Source: Stutzerimonas stutzeri (GTDB lineage: Bacteria > Pseudomonadota > Gammaproteobacteria > Pseudomonadales > Pseudomonadaceae). From it: a stretch of 64,000 nt of DNA. Both the position numbers and the translations under genes were made by a program. The notes under the pieces were generated by a model. The model had not been told where the DNA came from. It made no database searches and was given only the letters and a program-made list of their open reading frames with translations. Of this stretch, positions 33,247 to 42,902 are shown one piece after another; within the stretch, counting starts at the first letter, position 1, and each line of letters opens with the position of its first letter. The stretch covers positions 3,798,001-3,862,000 of the forward strand of contig NZ_CP046902.1 in NCBI RefSeq assembly GCF_009789555.1. The letters run 5' to 3'.

Positions 33247-34482
33247 TCACTCACCCTTACCGGCAGGCGCATCCAGTTCGAACGCGGTGTGCAGGGCCCG
33301 CACCGCCAGCTCGAGGTATTTCTCCTCGATCACCACCGAAACCTTGATCTCAGAGGTCGAGATCATCTGGATGTTTATATTTTCCTTCGCCAGCGCTTCG
33401 AACATTCGGCTGGCGACACCTGCGTGCGAGCGCATGCCAACGCCGACGATCGATACCTTGGCGATGTCGACGTCACCGATGACCTCGCGAGCGCCCATGT
33501 CTCGAGCGATGCTTTCGAGTACCTGCAAGGCGTTATGGTAGTCGTTCCGGTGAACCGTGAAGGTAAAATCAGTGGTGTTATCGTGCGCGACGTTCTGCAC
33601 GATCATGTCGACCTCGACGTTAGCGGCACTGATCGGGCCGAGAATCTTGAAGGCCACCCCGGGCGTATCCGGCACACCACGAATGGTCAGCTTGGCTTCG
33701 TCACGATTGAAAGCGATGCCGGAAATGATGGGCTGTTCCATGGATTCCTCTTCGTCAAGGGTAATGAGGGTTCCAGGACCCTCCTGAAAACTGTGCAACA
33801 CGCGCAACGGCACGCTGTATTTGCCGGCGAACTCCACGGCGCGGATCTGCAATACCTTCGAACCGAGGCTCGCCATCTCGAGCATTTCCTCGAAGGTGAT
33901 CTTGTCGAGGCGCTGCGCCTTGGCCACGACGCGCGGATCGGTCGTGTAGACACCGTCGACATCGGTGTAGATCTGGCACTCGTCCGCCTTCAGCGCAGCG
34001 GCCAGTGCCACACCGGTGGTATCCGAGCCGCCACGCCCGAGCGTGGTGATGTTGCCGTCTTCGTCCACACCCTGGAATCCGGCCACCACAACGACACGGC
34101 CGGCCTTGAGCTCCTTGTGGATGTGCTGCGAATCGATCTGGAGGATGCGCGCCTTGGTATGAGCGCTGTCGGTCAGGATACGAACCTGGCTGCCGGTGTA
34201 GGACACCGCCGGTACGCCAATCTTGATCAGCGCCATGGCCAGCAGGGCGATGGTGACCTGCTCACCGGTCGACACCATGACGTCCAGCTCGCGCGCCACG
34301 GGCTGCTCGCTGATCTGTTTGGCCAGATCGATCAGACGATTGGTTTCACCGCTCATGGCCGAAACCACGACGACGATATCGTCGCCCTTGTCCCGGAATT
34401 TCTTGACCTTCGCCGCCACCTGCTCGATGCGCTCGACGGAGCCCACCGAGGTACCTCCAAACTTCTGTACGATCAAAGCCAT
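33247..34482 (-). CDS. lysC: Aspartate kinase LysC
   Basis: A 411-residue enzyme that phosphorylates aspartate, the first step to Lys, Thr, Met and diaminopimelate. The kinase domain (1-240) begins MALIVQKFGGTSVGS and has GRGGSDTTGVALAAAL and a TDVDGVYTTDPR segment; two C-terminal ACT domains (about 265-400) confer amino-acid feedback inhibition. An upstream alternative start would add eight residues. Part of the alaS-lysC-rsmA block. Confidence 0.96.
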   Translation of the reverse strand: MALIVQKFGGTSVGSVERIEQVAAKVKKFRDKGDDIVVVVSAMSGETNRLIDLAKQISEQPVARELDVMVSTGEQVTIALLAMALIKIGVPAVSYTGSQVRILTDSAHTKARILQIDSQHIHKELKAGRVVVVAGFQGVDEDGNITTLGRGGSDTTGVALAAALKADECQIYTDVDGVYTTDPRVVAKAQRLDKITFEEMLEMASLGSKVLQIRAVEFAGKYSVPLRVLHSFQEGPGTLITLDEEESMEQPIISGIAFNRDEAKLTIRGVPDTPGVAFKILGPISAANVEVDMIVQNVAHDNTTDFTFTVHRNDYHNALQVLESIARDMGAREVIGDVDIAKVSIVGVGMRSHAGVASRMFEALAKENINIQMISTSEIKVSVVIEEKYLELAVRALHTAFELDAPAGKGE

Positions 34483-34620
34483 TTCATAGCCGCCTAAGCC
34501 CGTCATGGGCGCTCATTAAACATACTACCCAAGCACCACGAACCGCAGCCTGCCCGGCTCGCGATCGATCATCGAAACGCCTGCGCCTGCCCTGCACCGA
34601 ACGGTCCGCTGCCGCACTCG

Positions 34621-37245
34621 TTACGCGCCCTGCTCGACAAACGCCTGAGCCAGGGCCAGCGCCTCATCGAGTCGGCCCGCATCGCTCCCGCCGCCTTGCG
34701 CCATGTCCGGGCGACCGCCGCCCTTGCCGCCAACAGCCGCTGCGGCTTGCTTCATCAGGTCACCCGCCTTCAGGCGAGCGGTGAGGTCCTGCGTCACACC
34801 GGCCACCAGCACGACCTTATCGTCCTGCACGCCGCCGAGCAGGATCACGCCACTGCCGAGCTTGTTCTTCAACTGATCGACCAGCGCCAGCAATGCCTTG
34901 CCATCGAGGCCATCTACACGAGCCGCCAGCGTTTTCACGCCCTTGACATCGACAGCGGAGCCTGCGAGATCGTTGCCGGTAGCACTGGCGGCCTTGGCCT
35001 TGAGCTGCTCGAGTTCCTTTTCCAGCTGGCGGTTGCGCTCAAGCATCGCGCCCAGCTTGTCCAGCAGGTTTTCGCGACTGCCCTTGACCAACGCTGCCGC
35101 TTCTTTCAATTGCTCCTCGGCGCCATTGAGATAGGCCAGTGCCTGTTCGCCGGTAACCGCCTCGATACGACGCACCCCGGCCGCCACGCCACCTTCGCTG
35201 ATGATCTTGAACAGACCGATATCACCGGTACGCTTGACGTGAGTACCGCCACAAAGCTCGACCGAGAAGCCGCCGCCCATGGTCAGTACCCGTACCTGGT
35301 CACCGTATTTCTCACCGAACAAGGCCATGGCGCCTTTGCTCTTGGCGGTCTCGATATCGGTTTCCTCGATTTCCACCGGCGAATTGCCGCGAATCTCGGC
35401 GTTGACCTTGTCTTCCAGCGCTTTCAGTTGCTCAGGCTTGATCGCCTCGAAGTGACTGAAATCGAAGCGTAGCCGCTGACTGTCGACCAGCGAACCTTTC
35501 TGGCTGACGTGCTCACCGAGAATCTGCCGCAACGCCGCGTGCAACAGGTGCGTCGCCGAATGATTCAACGCAGTGGCCTGACGAACCGAAGCATCGACGG
35601 TGGCGTCGACCGTCGCCCCCACCTTCAGGCTGCCGCTGTCGAGGATACCGTGGTGCAGGAACGCCCCGCCCGCCTTGCTGGTGTCGCGAACGTCGAAGCG
35701 CGTCCCTTCCGAGGACAGGTAGCCGCAATCGCCGATCTGCCCGCCGGATTCGGCATAGAACGGCGTTTCGTCGAGCACGACCACGCCCTCCTCGCCAGCC
35801 GACAGGCTCTGCACCGCCATGCCCTCCTTGAACAACGCCAGCACCTTGCCGCTGCCCGAGGTGCCGAGGTAGCCGGTAAAGCGCGTCTCGCCCTCGACCT
35901 TGACCAGGCTGTTGTAATCCATACCGAAGGCGCTGGCCGAACGCGCACGCTCTCGCTGGGCCTCCATTTCGCGCTCGAAGCCCTCTTCATCCAGCGTCAG
36001 CTCGCGCTCACGCGCGATGTCACCCGTGAGGTCGACGGGGAAGCCGTAGGTGTCGTAGAGCTTGAAGATCACGTCACCGGGAATGACGCCGCCTTTCAGC
36101 TCGGCCAGATCCTGCTCGAGAATCTTCAGGCCCTGCTCGAGCGTCTTGGCGAACTGCTCTTCTTCCGTCTTGAGCACGCGCTCGATATGCGCCTGCTGCG
36201 TTTTCAACTCGCTGAACGCATCGCCCATTTCCGCGACCAGCGCCGCGACGATCCTGTGGAAGAAGCTGCCTTTCGCGCCCAGCTTGTTGCCGTGGCGACA
36301 GGCGCGACGGATGATGCGCCGCAGCACATAACCGCGGCCCTCGTTCGATGGCGTCACGCCGTCGGCAATCAGGAAGCCGCAGGACCGGATGTGGTCGGCA
36401 ACGACCTTCAGCGAAGCTTGACCTTCGTTATTGCAGCCAATGGCCTGAGCGGACGCATCGAGCAGGCTCTGGAACAGGTCGATCTCATAGTTCGAGTTCA
36501 CGTGCTGCAGGACGGCACTGATACGTTCCAGTCCCATGCCGGTGTCCACGCTGGGCGCTGGCAAGGGATGCATGACACCGTCGGCCGTTCGGTTGAACTG
36601 CATGAAGACGTTGTTCCAGATCTCGATGTAGCGGTCGCCGTCTTCCTCCGGCGAGCCAGGCGGGCCGCCCCAGATATGCTCACCGTGATCGAAGAAGATT
36701 TCGGTACACGGCCCGCAGGGACCGGTATCGCCCATTGCCCAGAAATTATCCGAGGCGTAAGGCGCGCCCTTGTTGTCACCGATGCGCACCATGCGCTCGG
36801 CCGGCACGCCCACTTCCTTGGTCCAGAGGTCGTAGGCCTCATCGTCGGTGGCGTAGACGGTGACCCAGAGCTTGTCCTTGGGCAGGTTCAGCCATTTTTC
36901 GGACGTCAGGAATTCCCAGGCATAGTGGATGGCGTCGCGCTTGAAATAGTCGCCGAAGCTGAAGTTGCCGAGCATCTCGAAGAAAGTGTGGTGCCGCGCG
37001 GTGTAGCCGACGTTTTCCAGATCGTTGTGCTTGCCGCCGGCACGGACGCATTTCTGACTGGTCGTGGCGCGGGTATAAGCGCGCTTTTCCAGGCCCAGGA
37101 AGCAGTCCTTGAACTGGTTCATGCCGGCATTGGTGAACAACAGCGTCGGGTCGTTCGCCGGGATCAGCGAACTGGAGGCCACACGGGTGTGACCCTTCTC
37201 TTCGAAGAAGCGGAGGAAGGCTTCACGGATTTCTGCGCTTTTCAT
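34621..37245 (-). CDS. alaS: Alanyl-tRNA synthetase AlaS
   Basis: An 874-residue essential enzyme that charges tRNA-Ala. The catalytic core starts at MKSAEIREAFLRFFEEKGH with GMNQFKDCFLG; the editing domain has HSATHLLHAALR near residue 570 and ELCGGTHVKRTGDIG near 670, giving the HxxxH and CxxxH metal ligands; the DHHA1-type C-Ala domain closes it with GGRPDMAQGGG. The ATG at 37245 is the family start; an extension upstream has no homology. A small hairpin CTATCC/GGATAG (37321-37336) lies in the leader. Confidence 0.97.
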   Translation of the reverse strand: MKSAEIREAFLRFFEEKGHTRVASSSLIPANDPTLLFTNAGMNQFKDCFLGLEKRAYTRATTSQKCVRAGGKHNDLENVGYTARHHTFFEMLGNFSFGDYFKRDAIHYAWEFLTSEKWLNLPKDKLWVTVYATDDEAYDLWTKEVGVPAERMVRIGDNKGAPYASDNFWAMGDTGPCGPCTEIFFDHGEHIWGGPPGSPEEDGDRYIEIWNNVFMQFNRTADGVMHPLPAPSVDTGMGLERISAVLQHVNSNYEIDLFQSLLDASAQAIGCNNEGQASLKVVADHIRSCGFLIADGVTPSNEGRGYVLRRIIRRACRHGNKLGAKGSFFHRIVAALVAEMGDAFSELKTQQAHIERVLKTEEEQFAKTLEQGLKILEQDLAELKGGVIPGDVIFKLYDTYGFPVDLTGDIARERELTLDEEGFEREMEAQRERARSASAFGMDYNSLVKVEGETRFTGYLGTSGSGKVLALFKEGMAVQSLSAGEEGVVVLDETPFYAESGGQIGDCGYLSSEGTRFDVRDTSKAGGAFLHHGILDSGSLKVGATVDATVDASVRQATALNHSATHLLHAALRQILGEHVSQKGSLVDSQRLRFDFSHFEAIKPEQLKALEDKVNAEIRGNSPVEIEETDIETAKSKGAMALFGEKYGDQVRVLTMGGGFSVELCGGTHVKRTGDIGLFKIISEGGVAAGVRRIEAVTGEQALAYLNGAEEQLKEAAALVKGSRENLLDKLGAMLERNRQLEKELEQLKAKAASATGNDLAGSAVDVKGVKTLAARVDGLDGKALLALVDQLKNKLGSGVILLGGVQDDKVVLVAGVTQDLTARLKAGDLMKQAAAAVGGKGGGRPDMAQGGGSDAGRLDEALALAQAFVEQGA

Positions 37246-37424
37246 AGATTTCTTCCAGAAGACAGCGGCCGAACGGCTGCAAAACGACACGGCGAGGCGG
37301 CACCGGGCGCCGGTTCGCAACTATCCAAACGGATAGCCGGCAAAGGGCCGCATTATATCGGGCCCACGCCGCGCGCATAGAGGATAAATACGATTGAATC
37401 AAGCTATTCGACAGCGATTCGGGT

Positions 37425-38429
37425 TCATGTCCTGGCGAACTCAGCGAAGGTTTCAAGGATCGGCTCGACATGTTCGGGCAGCACATCCAGATGCGTCACC
37501 ATCCGAAGCCGTGGCGCCGCGGTAAGGATAATCCCGCGCTCGGCGCAAAAAGCCTTCAGCGCTCCGGCGCGATCGTCCATCTGAACGTAGACCATGTTCG
37601 TCTGCACCGGCTCGACCGCATAACCCAACGCCTCCAGCCCCTCAGCGATGGCCTGCGCGCGCTGATGATCCTGCGCCAGACGCTGCACCTGATGTTCCAG
37701 GGCGTAGAGCCCGGCCGCCGCCAGCACGCCAGCCTGACGCATCCCGCCACCGACCATCTTGCGCAACCGCCTCGCCTTGGCAATGAAGGGCTCGTCACCG
37801 CAGAGCACGGAGCCAACCGGCGCGCCCAGACCTTTGGACAGGCACACCGATACCGAGTCGAAGTGACGACTGATGTCTTCAGCGGTGCAACCCAGCTTGA
37901 CCACGGCATTGAACAACCGAGCGCCGTCGAGGTGTAGCGCCAGACCACGCTCGCGGGTGAACGCCCTGGCCGCGGCCAGGTATTCGAGCGGCAGGACCTT
38001 GCCCTGCATGGTGTTCTCCAGCGCCAGCAGACGCGTACGGGCGAAGTGAAAATCGTCCGGTTTGATCGCAGCCGCGACACGCTCCAGATCCAGCGAACCA
38101 TCCGCTTGCATGTCGATAGGCTGCGGCTGGATGGAGCCGAGCACCGCGGCGCCACCGGCCTCATATTTATACGCATGCGACAACTGACCGGCGATGTACT
38201 CGTCGCCGCGCTCGCAATGCGACATCAGTGCCAACAGGTTACTCATGGTGCCGCTGGGCACGAACAACCCCGCCGCCAGCCCCAATTGCGCCGCCAGCGT
38301 TTGTTCCAGCCGACCGACCGTCGGATCTTCGCCGTACACATCGTCGCCGGTAGGAGCATTCAGCATGGCATCGCGCATGCCCGCCGTAGGCTGGGTAACC
38401 GTATCGCTGCGAAGATCGATAAGAGTCAT
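37425..38429 (-). CDS. ltaE: Low-specificity L-threonine aldolase
   Basis: A 334-residue PLP enzyme that cleaves L-threonine and L-allo-threonine to glycine and acetaldehyde. It begins IDLRSDTVTQPTAGMRDAM with GDDVYGEDPTVGRLE, the family signature, has FVPSGTMSNLLAL, LHLDGARLFNA and the PLP lysine in CLSKGLGAPVGS near residue 200. A single gene upstream of alaS, on the same strand. Confidence 0.93.
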   Translation of the reverse strand: MTLIDLRSDTVTQPTAGMRDAMLNAPTGDDVYGEDPTVGRLEQTLAAQLGLAAGLFVPSGTMSNLLALMSHCERGDEYIAGQLSHAYKYEAGGAAVLGSIQPQPIDMQADGSLDLERVAAAIKPDDFHFARTRLLALENTMQGKVLPLEYLAAARAFTRERGLALHLDGARLFNAVVKLGCTAEDISRHFDSVSVCLSKGLGAPVGSVLCGDEPFIAKARRLRKMVGGGMRQAGVLAAAGLYALEHQVQRLAQDHQRAQAIAEGLEALGYAVEPVQTNMVYVQMDDRAGALKAFCAERGIILTAAPRLRMVTHLDVLPEHVEPILETFAEFART

Positions 38430-38492
38430 GGAAATTCCTTGCTTGAGTGGCGCTCAGCGTACCGCTCGCACGGCCCGTTCCATACCCGTGCT

Positions 38493-39713
38493 CTAGCGCA
38501 ACAGGCGGGTATCCAGGACCTTGGAGCCGCCTCCGAGCAGGGTTTCGGTAATGTCTACGAAATCATCGGTGGTGACCTTGTCGAGGCGCATCAGGCCGCG
38601 CGCGACATCGTCCAGCGAGTGGCGGCTCTTGCTGCGCTGGCGGATTTCCCGGTCGAGGTCCTGCAACAGCAAAACTGCTCGGGCGGTGACCGGACCGGTG
38701 GACCGCTCGGTGCGCAGACTGTCGACCTTGCGGCTCCACTGGGTCAGGTGCTCACGGACGCGCTGGTAGCGATCTTCACTGAGGCCACCGGCACGGCGCA
38801 CCAACTCGATGGCGTAGTATTCGGCCAGCCCTTCACTGATCCAGTCGCTGCGATCGGCATCGGTGATGCGGCTGAAGACGTGGACCAGTTCGTGCACCAG
38901 CGAACTGGTGCCGTTCTCGCTGACAAGCGGGCGATCAGCGTGCATGAACAGGGAGTTTGGACCTGACAGGCCGCCCCGCCACATCGGGTCGCCAGCGCCG
39001 ACGATCAATAGCTTCTTCGGATCGCGTGGGAAGACGTTCTGCACCTGCGGCCAGACGAACGTCAGCAGGGTCAGGATATCCATTCGCCGCAGCCCCTCGC
39101 CAACGGGGCCGGCAACCGTTACGTCGGTTTCACCAAGCCGGGCTCGGCGGGTGCCCACCTTGCCAGCCAGTATCCAACCCGTGGGACGGTCGAACAGGCG
39201 CTCGGGGTTATCGATGCGGAACCGATTCTTGCCCACCCGGAGCCAGCCTGTCTCCACGCTCTTCCAGCCGTCAGGCAGCTCGATATTCAAACGAGAAATC
39301 AGCCGGACGCCATCCTGCTGGCTTACGCGACCGGCAGGCACCAGGTCATCACCGCGAAGCAACGCCCAGTCCTCAGTCATGCGCGCGTCGAAGCGTCCGC
39401 TTTTACGCTGATGACTGATCTTCACGCGATAGCTCAGCCAAGCCTTGCCGGGGGCGGGGCGCCAGACGCCGCGATCACCCTCTTGCTGCCACGCGCCCTC
39501 GGCATCGGTCTTGAAATCGCTGTAGAGCCCCTGGTCACCGAGATTGAAGTCGAAATACCTGACGGCACTGCCTTGTTCGACAACCAGCTCGACCTCCGCA
39601 ATATCCTGTTCGGGAACGAACCTGACGTTGAAATCCATATCGACGTGCCTGGCAGCATGCACCTGAGCGACGCACAACAGCAGAACGGCTAACAGCGGTA
39701 GACGGAGGGACAT
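38493..39713 (-). CDS. Exported putative zinc metallopeptidase (gluzincin-like)
   Basis: A 406-residue protein with a signal peptide (MSLRLPLLAVLLLCVAQVHA). The C-terminal half has HELVH near residue 290 and a downstream Glu in WISEGLAEYY, resembling the HEXXH...E zinc site of M1/M61-type gluzincins, although the spacing to the WISEG Glu (15 residues between) is shorter than the usual 18. The N-terminal half (about 25-200) is beta-rich. Periplasmic location is likely. No specific family assigned. A TTG start eight codons upstream is not favoured. Confidence 0.7.
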   Translation of the reverse strand: MSLRLPLLAVLLLCVAQVHAARHVDMDFNVRFVPEQDIAEVELVVEQGSAVRYFDFNLGDQGLYSDFKTDAEGAWQQEGDRGVWRPAPGKAWLSYRVKISHQRKSGRFDARMTEDWALLRGDDLVPAGRVSQQDGVRLISRLNIELPDGWKSVETGWLRVGKNRFRIDNPERLFDRPTGWILAGKVGTRRARLGETDVTVAGPVGEGLRRMDILTLLTFVWPQVQNVFPRDPKKLLIVGAGDPMWRGGLSGPNSLFMHADRPLVSENGTSSLVHELVHVFSRITDADRSDWISEGLAEYYAIELVRRAGGLSEDRYQRVREHLTQWSRKVDSLRTERSTGPVTARAVLLLQDLDREIRQRSKSRHSLDDVARGLMRLDKVTTDDFVDITETLLGGGSKVLDTRLLR

Positions 39714-39765
39714 CGAGCGGCTCCAGATTGAGTGCAATGCTATGACGGCGAAGCCAGGGGGAGAT

Positions 39766-40215
39766 TCAACCGGCCCGAAATATCAGGTGATCCTCCCAAT
39801 CCTCGTCCGCAACGGAGCCCTCGGCGACCATCCGACCGGACTGCGAAATGCGCTCGGCATGCACCGCCTCGGGGTCTCCACACACCAGATGGTGCCAAAG
39901 CGGGAGGTCCTTGCCTTCGGCAACGAGCCGGTAGCCACAGGTGGGCGGCAGCCACTTGAACTGCGCGGCATCGACGACCGTCAGCTGGACGCAGTCGGGC
40001 ACGCTCGCGCGCCGGTTGGGGTAGTCGGTGCAGCGACAAGTCTTCAGGTCGAGCAGCTTGCAGGCGATCCGGGTGTAATAGACGCTGCCATCCTCCTCAT
40101 CCTCGAGCTTTTGCAGGCAGCACAATCCGCAGCCGTCGCAAAGGGATTCCCATTCGACCGGGTCCAGCTCGGCGAGGGTCTTGCGCTTCCAGAAGGGTTC
40201 GACTTTTGCCGCCAT
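39766..40215 (-). CDS. ycgN: YcgN/UPF0260 cysteine-cluster protein
   Basis: A 149-residue protein with a conserved cysteine cluster: CDGCGLCCLQKLEDEEDG near residue 23, CKLLDLKTCRCTDY near 50, and LPPTCGYRLVAEGKDLPLWH near 90. The pattern suggests metal binding (YkgJ-like zinc or iron-sulfur cluster). Function unknown. The ATG at 40215 fits the family; an in-frame ATG four codons earlier is the alternative. Downstream of ycgL on the same strand. Confidence 0.9.
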   Translation of the reverse strand: MAAKVEPFWKRKTLAELDPVEWESLCDGCGLCCLQKLEDEEDGSVYYTRIACKLLDLKTCRCTDYPNRRASVPDCVQLTVVDAAQFKWLPPTCGYRLVAEGKDLPLWHHLVCGDPEAVHAERISQSGRMVAEGSVADEDWEDHLIFRAG

Positions 40216-40330
40216 GAAAATAGCCATCTCGGATAAAGATGAGAGTCTAGCCATTGCGCTGCAGCGGGCCAAGCCTGGCGAGCGGCGAAGCGGACGGCGG
40301 GCACTCGGCGACCGTCCGCTCGACGCGTCG

Positions 40331-40624
40331 CTAAACGGGATCGTTACGCCGCAGCAGCTCTTCGGGCAGGTGTTCGATGTACTCTTCTTCCGGAGGCGGC
40401 ATCTGGAGGTGGTAACCCTGTTTTTCCAGGTTATCGAGCACCGTCGCGATATCCTCGCGAGCAAGCTTGCGCGCCGGCGTCAGCACCATGTCAAAGGCAT
40501 GCTGGGGCGTACCGAAGGCCGCAAGCAGCGCCTCGGGCACGCGTGCCAGCGCCTCGCTGCGATCGACGTACAGATACATCTCGTTCTTGCGCGGGCTTTT
40601 ATAGATAGAGCAAATGCGTTTCAT
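40331..40624 (-). CDS. ycgL: YcgL-domain protein
   Basis: A 97-residue cytoplasmic protein of the YcgL/UPF0745 family: MKRICSIYKSPRKNEMYLYV, then FGTPQHAFDMVLTPARKLA and LQMPPPEEEYIEHL. Function unknown. Its ATG overlaps the rnd stop (ATGA), so it is coupled to RNase D. Confidence 0.92.
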   Translation of the reverse strand: MKRICSIYKSPRKNEMYLYVDRSEALARVPEALLAAFGTPQHAFDMVLTPARKLAREDIATVLDNLEKQGYHLQMPPPEEEYIEHLPEELLRRNDPV

Positions 40625-41745
40625 GGTTGAGCTTCCAGCACGTCGAGGAGGGCTTGCCCCATTCGCTCGCGACGCCAACCGCGCAGCGAGTCGGGCAATT
40701 GATAGGGGCCATCCGGGTATCCGGTTTTCAACAAGGCTTCGAGCACCTTCTTGCGCAGCATCAGTTCGGGCGCGATATCCAGCGCCTGGGCTTCGCGCTG
40801 ACCGACGCCGCGCAATTTTTTCAAGAGCCCCGACGCCTCCAGCGGCAACGGCTCGGGCAACGGTTCTGGCCAGTCCTGTTCCGGCGTTGCGGCAGCGGTG
40901 CGGATAAGCTCGAGCAAGGTTTCGCCGTCCTGGCGCACGGTGCGCGGATGCATGTCGTCGATACGCGCCAGACCGACCAGGTCGGTTGGCTGAGTGCGCG
41001 CCAGGGGCCAGAGGCTGTGCTCACGCAGGATCCGGTTGCGCGGCTGGTTGCGCGCCCGCGCCTGACGTTCGCGCCATGCAGCCAGGACTTTCAACACGGC
41101 CAGTTGCCGGGGCTTGAGGCGCCAGGCTTGCTTGACCTCGCGATATGCCTGATCAGGGTCAGTCTCGCGCTGTAGATTCAAGACCAGCTCGGCGCCGTCC
41201 TCCAGCACCCAGGCGCGCTTCTCGTCCGACAGCTTCGGCAGCAGGGCCTCGTAGAGCTCGGCCAGATGCTGCGCATCTTCGGCCGCATAGCGCACCTGCA
41301 TCTCGCTCAACGGGCGCTGCAGCCAGTCGGAGCGTGTTTCACCCTTGGGCAGCTCGAGGTTCAATACATTCTGGACCAGGCGCGAATAACCCATGGAGAA
41401 CCCGATATTCAGGTAACCCGCCGCAAGTTGCGTATCGAACAAGGGTGCCGGGAGGCTGCCGGTCAGACGCCAGAGCACCTCCAGATCCTCGCTGCAGGCG
41501 TGCAGAACCTTGACCACGCGCTCATCGTCCAGCAACCCGGCGAAAGCGGTCCAGTCAGTGATCAGCAGCGGGTCGATCAGATAGGCACATCGTCCGTCAC
41601 CGACCTGCAACAGGGCGGCGATCGGGTAAAAAGTGTCGACCCGCATGAACTCGGTATCCACCGCTACATAAGGCAGCTGGCGCCACTCGGCACAAAGGCG
41701 GGCCAGATGCGCATCATCCAGCACCCATTGAGTTTCGATGGCCAC
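40621..41745 (-). CDS. rnd: Ribonuclease D
   Basis: A 374-residue 3'-5' exoribonuclease of tRNA maturation. DEDD motifs: VAVDTEF near residue 28, HACSEDLEVL near 83, and RYAAEDAQHL near 155. One HRDC domain (about 210-290) and a second C-terminal helical domain follow. The GTG at 41745 is chosen because AAGGAGGG lies five bases upstream and it gives the usual length; an ATG at 41769 is the alternative. Operon rnd-ycgL. Confidence 0.95.
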   Translation of the reverse strand: MAIETQWVLDDAHLARLCAEWRQLPYVAVDTEFMRVDTFYPIAALLQVGDGRCAYLIDPLLITDWTAFAGLLDDERVVKVLHACSEDLEVLWRLTGSLPAPLFDTQLAAGYLNIGFSMGYSRLVQNVLNLELPKGETRSDWLQRPLSEMQVRYAAEDAQHLAELYEALLPKLSDEKRAWVLEDGAELVLNLQRETDPDQAYREVKQAWRLKPRQLAVLKVLAAWRERQARARNQPRNRILREHSLWPLARTQPTDLVGLARIDDMHPRTVRQDGETLLELIRTAAATPEQDWPEPLPEPLPLEASGLLKKLRGVGQREAQALDIAPELMLRKKVLEALLKTGYPDGPYQLPDSLRGWRRERMGQALLDVLEAQP

Positions 41746-41891
41746 TAGGCCCTCCTTGTTGTTCGGCATTACGACCGGCGCGCGGGCGAAGAGGCGCGCA
41801 GTATATATCGCGTCCCGGTGTTCGCAGCGCATTGATCGGGAATGCCGTGCGCGTGATACCGTTTTACCGACCCATTGAACGGAGCCCCGCC

Positions 41892-42737
41892 ATGCCGCTT
41901 GCCCGATTGATCGACGCCGCGCAACTCGCCGACCGGCTGCAACAACCGAATCTTCGGATTCTCGACTGCCGGTTCGCTCTGGAAGATCCGCAACACGGGC
42001 GGCGCAGCCATGAGCAGGCTCATATTCCCGGCGCGTATTTTCTGGACCTGGAGGACGACCTGTCCGACCGGGTCATACCGGGCAGGACCGGTCGACACCC
42101 TCTGCCGAAGCCGGAAACACTGGTGGCACGGCTCCGCGCCGCCGGCCTCAACGACGACAGCGAAGTGATGATTTACGACGACGGCCCTGGCGCGTTTGCC
42201 GCCCGAGCCTGGTGGCTGCTCACCTGGCTGGGCAAGCGCAGCGGCGTCTATCTGCTGGACGGCGGGTTCCAGGCCTGGCGTGACGCGGGCGGCGCCGTGA
42301 CCAGCGAACCAAGCTGCATAGCGCCTGGCAGTTTCTCCGGAGCTCCCGACGACAGCCTGGTGATCGAATCCGAGCAGTTGGCAGAACGACTCCCGGGACC
42401 TGATCTGACCCTGCTCGACGCGCGCGCCCTGCCCCGCTTCCTGGGCGAACAGGAGCCCATCGATCCCGTGGCGGGTCACATTCCAGGCGCGCACTGCGTG
42501 CCGTTCAGCGGGAACCTCGGCGAAGACGGGCGCTTCCTCGATCCCCAGGCGTTGCGGCAGCGCTTCGAACCCTACGTAGACGCAGCGTCGGCGCACCGCC
42601 TTGTCGCCTACTGCGGCTCCGGCGTGACGGCTTGCCACAACCTGTTCGCGCTATGCCTGGCGGGGTATCCCCTGGCCAGGCTGTACGCGGGATCGTGGAG
42701 CGAATGGATCACCGACCCCCAACGTCCGATCGCATGA
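41892..42737 (+). CDS. sseA: 3-mercaptopyruvate/thiosulfate sulfurtransferase (tandem rhodanese)
   Basis: A 281-residue two-domain rhodanese. The N-terminal inactive domain (about 8-135) has ILDCRFALEDP and HIPGAYFLDLEDDLS; the C-terminal domain (about 160-280) carries GHIPGAHCVPF and the active-site loop YCGSGVTACHN with catalytic Cys near residue 238. The loop CGSGVT is typical of mercaptopyruvate sulfurtransferases of the SseA type. GGAG precedes the ATG at 41892. Divergent from rnd. Confidence 0.9.
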   Translation: MPLARLIDAAQLADRLQQPNLRILDCRFALEDPQHGRRSHEQAHIPGAYFLDLEDDLSDRVIPGRTGRHPLPKPETLVARLRAAGLNDDSEVMIYDDGPGAFAARAWWLLTWLGKRSGVYLLDGGFQAWRDAGGAVTSEPSCIAPGSFSGAPDDSLVIESEQLAERLPGPDLTLLDARALPRFLGEQEPIDPVAGHIPGAHCVPFSGNLGEDGRFLDPQALRQRFEPYVDAASAHRLVAYCGSGVTACHNLFALCLAGYPLARLYAGSWSEWITDPQRPIA

Positions 42738-42783
42738 CAGGCCGGAACTGGCCGACTGGTCACAAAATGCCCGAGCGGTTTTC

Positions 42784-42815
42784 CGACGATAAGCCGCGTT
42801 CGCGGCCAATCGTCG
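42784..42815. repeat. 32-bp near-perfect dyad before fadL
   Basis: Outer arms CGACGAT / ATCGTCG and inner arms GCCGCG / CGCGGC form an almost complete 32-bp dyad (42784-42815), 46 bp after the sulfurtransferase stop and 87 bp before fadL. There is no T-run. It may be a terminator stem or an operator for fadL. Confidence 0.5.
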
Positions 42816-42902
42816 CTCTTTACGAAAAACTGCACTCTTTTCATTGCAGCTACACAACCATTGTTGGTAGGGTCCGATCCGCTTTTTTCCGGGAGTAGAA
42901 CA

